Below, piece by piece: positions 57,267 through 64,000 of a stretch of DNA of 64,000 nt. Each line of letters begins with the position of its first letter. Position 1 is the stretch's first letter. Position numbers and translations under genes: made by a program. Origin of the DNA: Engraulis encrasicolus (Eukaryota > Chordata > Actinopteri > Clupeiformes > Engraulidae); NCBI RefSeq assembly GCF_034702125.1, contig NC_085867.1:40903983-40967982 (forward strand). Direction: 5' to 3'. The notes beneath the pieces were generated by a model. It was not told where the DNA came from and ran no database searches. It was given only the letters and a program-made list of their open reading frames with translations.

Positions 57267-60148
57267 CCGTTACGAAAGCCAATAAATAAGTGGGCAATTT
57301 TGCCTGCTGACGTTTGGTTTGTTTATTAAATGATGGTGTCAGTGCAAATATGCGTGTGGTGGAGTCCATATGTCTTAAAACGATTCCCTCCTACGATCCG
57401 CAGCGGAGGTCTACGTCAGCATCGTTTGAAAATTATAGCACGCTGTTGAGAAGAAATTCAAACTGACATGCTGAAAGAGTCTGTCATCACGAGGCATTGT
57501 GAGTGCAGAAATGACCGCAGAGGGAGATGTCAGGGTAATTTCATTAATTACGATGAGGGTTTCTTGCCTTAGCCAGCTGGTTAAAACGAGCCCCTATGCG
57601 CGCTTAGCTGTTGTTTTTGCTGTTTGACTGTCATCCACTTACTATAAGTAACACTGTGACAAGATTAGTTGTTTTGTTAATGTGCTCAATTCTCTATTCT
57701 TTTATCCTTACGAAAACAGTCTAGGCCTAGGCATTTGAAGTTATTTTGACCAGCCTGAGAATGGGGACACGTCCTGAATGCTGTGGGCTATGCGTCAAAG
57801 TTTGAGTCATAAAAATAACAAAATTCCACAGAAAGTGCCTGCCATAAAAGAAGTCACCAGCACAAGCATACTTTGGGATGGGCAGCCGATTAGTGCGCTA
57901 ACGCTTTCTTTTTCTCTTTCTTACTGGATGACCATTCATACAGGTGATTAATAATTCACTGGGTTTCAAATAACATGCCACGGTCATGAATACACTTAGG
58001 GTAAAATACTATGATAGCTGCTGGAAAAGAGTGTGCGTGTGCGCACGTGCGTGTGTGCGTGCGTGTACCGCAATTCCATTAAAGTAGATTGTTTTTTTTG
58101 TTTGTTTTTTAAAAAAAAGACAATAACCATTTGAATGTTTCGTAGACTAAAGCGAAAAAGTGACAGCTGACTGTCCACTAGACTGCTTATTCATTAGTTA
58201 CAATATAGGGCCACACATTCCAAATGGCATTGTTTTACCTGTCCATAACCAACTGGATGAAGGCCATTTGGAATGTGTAGATGTGTGGACATTAGACGGA
58301 TGTCAACAACATCATCACCAAAATACCTGAATTAAGCGCTCCATAATATCTGGACGGCGCATTACATTAAGAATAGGCCTGTTAAAGAGAGCAGCATTCA
58401 TCCTGCGCTACATAATTTCTCCACCAGGGGGTAGCATTTGGGGTGTTTCTGGCACTATGGTGATGAAAAGCAGCAGCTTTGGTCACAGCAGGCTCAATAT
58501 GTGTCTCATCTACTCAATATTCTTTTTTGAGGCAGGCTATAATTTGTAGACCTCTTTGAGACTCTGACATATTTCAACTATGTGCCATTTATCTCCAACA
58601 CATTTGCCTTTAAATAATGTGTTTGGGTCGTCACCTGTGTCATAAGGCCTCCTAATAGGCTAGAGCAATGAGATGAAGTGTAAAGTTTGTATTTGCCTAT
58701 TTTTATAGCATCGTACAATCATGTTACAGTAGGAAAGTAATCAAATTATTATGATTATCTTAATTAATGGTGGAAATCCTATTCAGCTGTGGTTTTGAGT
58801 CATGCTGTTCAGCCTGGGCCTAAATGCCTGCCATTGTAGGCTACAGTCTGTGTAGATTTTTATACAAAAGCTTATTCGGGGGGGGGGGGTACAGCCAGTT
58901 AGTAGGCTCTATTGCAACAAACTGAGTATTGCACGTAGAAACCCAGTAATCGTTCCCTTTAAAATCTATAGCCCAGACCTACTGTAGGATAATTTGTGCA
59001 GGCTCTCCTGGATACATTATACATTCTATGGAATAGCAGCACAAAGACTGTGTGGCACATTAAATGCATCATCTGGTCTTATTTTTGTTTTCGTCTTTGA
59101 AGAGCTCTTTAAAAAATAAAATATAAATAGCCTTGCTAGTAATAGGCCTACATGACAGACTGTCAGTATTTGGTGAACAATCAGTAGCCCAGGCTATGGC
59201 TTCTATTACATGGTTAACTAGCTGAATATGCCATAAGCCTGCTCTGCTCCCAATCTATTGGTCTATGTGGAATATTGATAAACATTCTTCTCCTTATGGC
59301 AAAGCCTTGTGGGAAATTAAAATCAGTGCCACATTGAGGTTGGTGAGAAATTTGAGAATCACCCTCGAAACCTGGCTGTGAAGGTTGTGCCGCGCCTTTC
59401 CAGCACTTGTCAAAATCTACATCTTTTATTTCAATGCTAGGGGTAAGTTTATAACAATTGTCACTGTATCAGCCTATCAATCAAAACTCAGGATAATATA
59501 CCAAGCAGTGGCACGGACTGCTGCATTTGAGTAGCCTGCACTACGGTCCTCCCCAGGTAATGTCTTAATTATGTTCCTCTGGGTCGTAAAATATACGTTT
59601 CTTACTTTATTACAATAGCCTACAATTGCATTGGCATATTATGTTACCAACGGCATCCTCGATTTTAAGAACAATACGTTTTGACTTGCACCAGAGATTT
59701 TCTAAGCTATGCTTGCACTTTCATAAGAGCAAGGGCTGCTGCCCAGTGCTCAACACGCGCCGCGGTGATTCATGGGATAGGAATATACTTTCACCCATGT
59801 TTGCTGTTTGAAGTATGCAGCATTACTCACATCGATAATCAGATGCACAAATTGATAAATACGTCTCACTGTGAATACATGGCACTTATAATATTGTCCG
59901 GTTTAACGACTCAAAAGAATGAACCGAAGCACTGTCGGCGAAATGAATTCTGGGTAGGAAGATAGCATCTGCAAAGCCAGCTGTAGCGCACGTAGGCTTT
60001 CCTGTATTCAGAAACACCACCAAGAGAAACACCTAGATGATTGCAAAGTTGACGGATGCTATATGCAAATGCAATTTTGACATATATTGCAATATAATAT
60101 ATGACAATATTACAGCACCGCAATCAGAATCACTACGACAAAAGCGGG

Positions 60149-60158
60149 GTCACGTGAC
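60149..60158. promoter_or_regulatory. GTCACGTGAC palindrome
   Basis: A perfect 10-bp E-box palindrome, the form bound by TFEB/USF-type bHLH-ZIP factors, in a locally CpG-richer stretch (60120-60260). A possible splice donor (aaag|gtaggt) lies near 60508. It could mark a promoter reading to the right; no coding exon follows directly. Confidence 0.3.
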
Positions 60159-61229
60159 CGCCCGAACATCTTGGGGGTGGGCAGCAGTCTTTAATGTCTT
60201 GCCTGCTGCTGCTAGTGGCGACAGTGAGAGCAAATCATTCTGCCGTCTCACAGGCCGTGCATCCATCTTTTACATTTTCCAGAGCTTTTTTTGACAGCTA
60301 AGAGATCCATCCCTTCTCATCCCCTTTCTTGCACACACTGATGTACCATCCCAGGCACTGATTTTGCTGACCAAAAAGCCTGACAGAGGTCCAGTGCATG
60401 AATCATGGCTGTTCCTTCCTCTGATAGTTGCCTGAGCTACCCTGCCGAGGAAATGGCTCCTTACATCAAAACACCAACAAATTGAGACCCTGCTAACCCC
60501 AAATAAAGGTAGGTCAATTTCTGACTGTTTACTGCTTGCTTTTCTGCGTCTCCTGAAAATGTGTTCAGCCTGAACATTGGTCATGGTGGGTTGGTTGTGA
60601 ATGAAGGCCTTGTCTCTGACAGTGTGCATGCAAGCCTAACCACTGTGTCCACTGTAGCTGCTATGTCCTCCAGCCCCAATGGTGTATGAATGTGACCAGT
60701 GATGACTGGGTGTATGTAGACATTATATCTATCTACATGGTATATGAACCATACTGTGGGATGCCATGGGGGCACTGTAATGTGAAGACCACTCCCCCGA
60801 TGCCCTGACACCTCTGCTTTGTTTACTGAGCTGTAAGGCGACTGTATATGGCCTCCTACTCCAATTGAGCATGATCACTGAACATGTTCATCACTACGCG
60901 GATTTGAAAAACGATGCATTTCACGGAAGTCTATTTTTATATTTTTGTTGTGCCTTTTCCTGTAGATTTACCAGCCACTTGCAGTATTGTCTGCCATTAG
61001 TCATGATGCTCAGTGTGTGTATATGCATATTTGATGTACTAATGAAGCCAGTGTAATGAGGTGCCGTGCAACGTGGTGAATTCATCCATATGGAGGATGT
61101 TGCACGCAACACATCAGCTGTCTGGTCCACTCCCCGCATGGCTGTGACGAGCGGCACACTGGAGTTTATAAACTCGGGCCTAGTGACATCACCACGGGCT
61201 CTCTGCAGTCAGGACTTGAGGATTGTAGC

Positions 61230-61410
61230 CTCTTACTTCAGATGGGGTCACCGGCAGCGAGCCTATTCACTATTTGCTGAAAAAATACTCAACTACATCA
61301 TAACAACATTGCTATGACAGTACTGAGAATCTTAAGTAACAGATTAAGACATAGTCATTACAATTTTGGTGACAGTAAGGTAATAGCATAGGCTCTGCAC
61401 TAAGGGGTGA
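61230..61410. repeat. Dispersed repeat shared with 39699-39830
   Basis: Both carry 'gatggggtc(a/g)ccggc', 'gcctattcactatttgctgaaaa' and 'cattacaattttggtga(c/a)agta' in the same order. Confidence 0.7.
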
Positions 61411-62837
61411 AAGGATGTTGTTCTGCTCTGACCATTTGAGCCTATCATGAAGAGCAGATGGCCATTCTGCAGTATAGTGTGTTCTTTTTTTTACGCCAGC
61501 CAGGATAATTAGATTTTTCAACCAGGTGAAATGGGTTTTTGGTGTCCCTTACTTCCTGGCCCGTTGGAGAGTGTTTTGGAGCAGAGCATGTTTAAGCACT
61601 CTCATTACTGTAGTCATTACATCCTTATTCACCTGCTTGTGACACATTCAAAACAGTTTTTCAGATACACGTTTTCTACTTGAAAATGCATATCACTTAG
61701 ACTTAGACTTCGACTTAGAGTGCAAACGTTAGTGTTGTACCATTCCCAAGTGACATTGCCTGTACAGAGGGTTAAGGCCAGGAGGTTCCCTTGAGTGTTG
61801 CATTCGTTTACCAAAACAAGCCTCTTTTTGTGTCTCACTTTTTTAAACTGGATTGGTGAGAATTTTCAGAATCACTCTCAGTAGCTGACTGTGAAACAAC
61901 ATTATTTATCTTAACACAATGGGGTAGACTTTCATCACAATTGTCTCTACATAGTTATATGCCTATAAAGCTAAAGGGTTTTTTTAAGCCAGGATGTTCT
62001 CCTCTAAATGTCACATTCATTTACCAAAACTGGCCCTTTGTATCTCACGTTTTGTTGTCGTTTTCACTCTGGCTCCCTCTATTTTGTGGTTGCTGTACAG
62101 TCAGAGAAGATAGAAGCACCCCCCAGCCTCTGAGCCCACATGTAAACAAAGGCCCGGCTCAGTCCTCTCCAGTCTTTCTCCTAGGATTGTGTCAGAGCGA
62201 GAATAGGGCAACCACATCGACAAATATAGTACAGATTGGAGCAAGCAGCATAGGGGAAAAACAGAGAAACATTTTAATGGTTGGTAACTATTCCTAAACA
62301 TGTTAGCTTACGTTAAGGTGAAGGTGTAGAATCGTTGGGGGAAAAATGGTAATAGGCCTGTTTTCTCATGGTATTGTCCCCTTGCATTTTACAGGCCAAG
62401 AAACTATAGCCTTTATTACTGTGTTTGTATGTCTGTTTAATTTTTTGTGACAAGAGAGTTGTAACAGAGGGATAAAAGACCATCCGCAATCAGTGTTATA
62501 ACATTAATGATGTAATATATATACATTTTTGATGTAGGCTAGTATTCCCATTGGTTGCATGTGGTCTTATTACTGTTAATGCCGAAGATATTTTGTTTAC
62601 ATCATACTGAACGTAGTTGAGCTGTGTTCGTTGGAACAGCTGTACCTCTGAGTAGACATGATGCAGAATGCATGACTCACTTCCTGAAAGAGGAATGCCT
62701 GCTACAGTTCACCATCCAAAGGGCTCTTTGGTGGGTCTGCTTTGCTTTGTCTACTCTGCACCAGGACAGGGGCTTAAGCTATGGAGAGGAGATTTGAGAA
62801 GTGATCACAGAATATTGGGGAGCCACATATGTGGGTG

Positions 62838-62840
<3 letters not shown>

Positions 62841-62934
<94 letters not shown>
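62841..62934. repeat. (CT)n microsatellite
   Basis: An uninterrupted CT tract of about 94 bp. Confidence 0.98.
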
Positions 62935-62936
<2 letters not shown>

Positions 62937-63528
62937 GTGACTCTCCTCTGCAGCAGAGCCCTTATGTGGGGTGACCGGAACCAGCTGAAACCGGTTTCAT
63001 GCAGGCAGACGGAAGAGAGTCTCGCACGAACAATGCCGTCACTGTGCTACAGTCAGTCAGATAGCTGGCCTTCCCGAGGCTACCCAATACAGGCCTGAAG
63101 CCTGGAGGAGAGAGAGAGCACAGGGGTTGAGCTGGTGCACTCGCTTACCCCTTCACCCAGGGACCAGTGCTGCTTAGCAGGCTGGCTCTCTACTGCAGGG
63201 CCCTGGGTGTCCTATAAGCTTGAGCTCAGGCAGGAGAAGAGAGGGTTGGTAGAAGAACCCCCCCTCTTATAGCCTTGTGACACATGGTGCTGCTTCTTCT
63301 GCTGCTAGGTTTCTGTGTTGCCAGGGGGAGAGAGGGAGGTATGCTCCTCTGGTCACAAACCCCTCTTTGGACAGAACTAGCCCAGACCCCTTCCCCAAAG
63401 CCACCCCCCTCCTCTCTCTCTTGAGCATTGCTTTGGGCCCTGTCTGACGGACTGTGGGGGTGGACAAAGAGAGGGGGATTTATTTCCTTTTCTTTGAAGG
63501 GCACAGAGGAGGGTTCACGAAGAAGGCC

Positions 63529-63562
63529 ATGGTGGTTCTGATTTGGGTGGTGTTTTTATGGG
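63529..63562 (+). CDS. Possible signal-peptide exon of a gene running off the right edge
   Basis: ATG at 63529 sits in a strong start context (aaggccATGG) and encodes MVVLIWVVFLW, a hydrophobic leader, before a good donor (G|gtatgt) in phase 1, the usual phase of signal-peptide exons in Ig-superfamily and related secreted proteins. A pyrimidine/AG acceptor near 63920 could continue it (GWVLVFPCTALAG), which is also hydrophobic. No family is recognised and the match may be chance. Confidence 0.3.
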
Positions 63563-63678
63563 GTATGTTGTAGCCTATCTACTGCTGTTAGTATTGGTCA
63601 GTGTTGCTGTTGGAGGGAAAGACAGCTGGCCCTTTTTTGTTTCTGTTGAAGCGGAGAAATGACTACCGTAGCAGCAGA

Positions 63679-63685
63679 GAAAGAG

Positions 63686-63721
<36 letters not shown>

Positions 63722-63722
63722 A
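63679..63722. repeat. (GA)n microsatellite
   Basis: A GA tract with one GAAGAG interruption. Confidence 0.95.
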
Positions 63723-64000
63723 AGGGGTGAGGAGTGGTTGACATGCATTTTTTTCCCTCCTCCAGTCGGTGTGAGTGCACTACAGTCTGTTGCCCCTTCA
63801 TGTACTAAATTATCGGATATGGCTGAAATGGAGCATGTTACAAAATGGCTTACAAACAGCATGTATGGCATGCATAGGTTTGGCTCAACGCAGTCGTGGC
63901 TATCGTGTGTTGTGTTGCAGGCTGGGTTTTGGTTTTTCCATGCACAGCTCTGGCTGGCTGCATTCATACCTTGTGCTTGCTCTTCCTCCCCTTCTTCTTT

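Larger units (their letters stand above)
57267..63528. other. Upstream flank of grp and gene-poor DNA
   Basis: No exon with recognisable protein similarity was found. Visible features are a small inverted repeat at 58211-58282 (cacacattccaaatgg / ccatttggaatgtgt), a G-run at 58877-58888, a segment at about 61230-61410 resembling 39699-39830, an E-box palindrome GTCACGTGAC at 60149-60158 and a (CT)n tract at 62841-62934. Many short frames in both strands look random. Confidence 0.55.

Overview
This is vertebrate genomic DNA, almost certainly from a ray-finned (teleost) fish. Genes are split by GT-AG introns, long (GT)n/(CA)n and (GA)n microsatellites are frequent, and intergenic and intronic DNA is full of hAT, TTAA-site, Harbinger-like and Tc1-like non-autonomous elements, tRNA-derived SINE pieces and a broken L1-clade LINE. 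One ambiguous base (N) occurs at 5235. The species cannot be named from the sequence.

Four host genes could be assembled exon by exon from their conserved proteins. From left to right: lman1 (+, 13 coding exons, 3537-23694, 509 aa, ER-Golgi cargo lectin ERGIC-53); cplx4 (+, 3 exons, 34403-46667, 157 aa, farnesylated retinal complexin); an Rx/Rax paired-like homeobox gene, probably rx3 (+, 3 exons, 50043-51881, 300 aa, eye-field and hypothalamus regulator); and grp (-, 57159-54441, 2 certain exons and a probable third, gastrin-releasing peptide precursor). The order and relative orientation LMAN1-CPLX4-RAX-GRP match human 18q21.32, so this is an old conserved block. A possible signal-peptide exon of a further gene lies at 63529-63562. 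The genes do not form one pathway, although cplx4 and rx3 are both eye genes.

Region by region: 1-3400 is repeat-bearing intergenic DNA; 3400-24000 is lman1 with many transposons in its introns; 24000-34100 is intergenic and dominated by a nested transposon stack (25915-32656); 34100-47200 is cplx4 with intronic MITEs; 47200-49660 is the rx3 upstream region; 49660-52000 is rx3; 52000-54230 is the rx3-grp convergent intergenic; 54230-57270 is grp; 57270-64000 is mostly unannotated.

I found no new operon-like system. The most unusual structures are: (i) an L1 copy split by two transposons, one of them a 1.5 kb foldback carrying two inverted tRNA-like Pol III promoters, the other containing a further element with 236-nt inverted arms; (ii) a 1.67 kb element with perfect 27-bp ends and nine copies of a GTCAACTCCGTAAGA-like motif; (iii) a partial duplication of the 5' end of cplx4 exon 3; (iv) an Arg-Arg pair inside the GRP peptide that could change its processing; (v) hAT-in-hAT insertions with perfect 8-bp target duplications.
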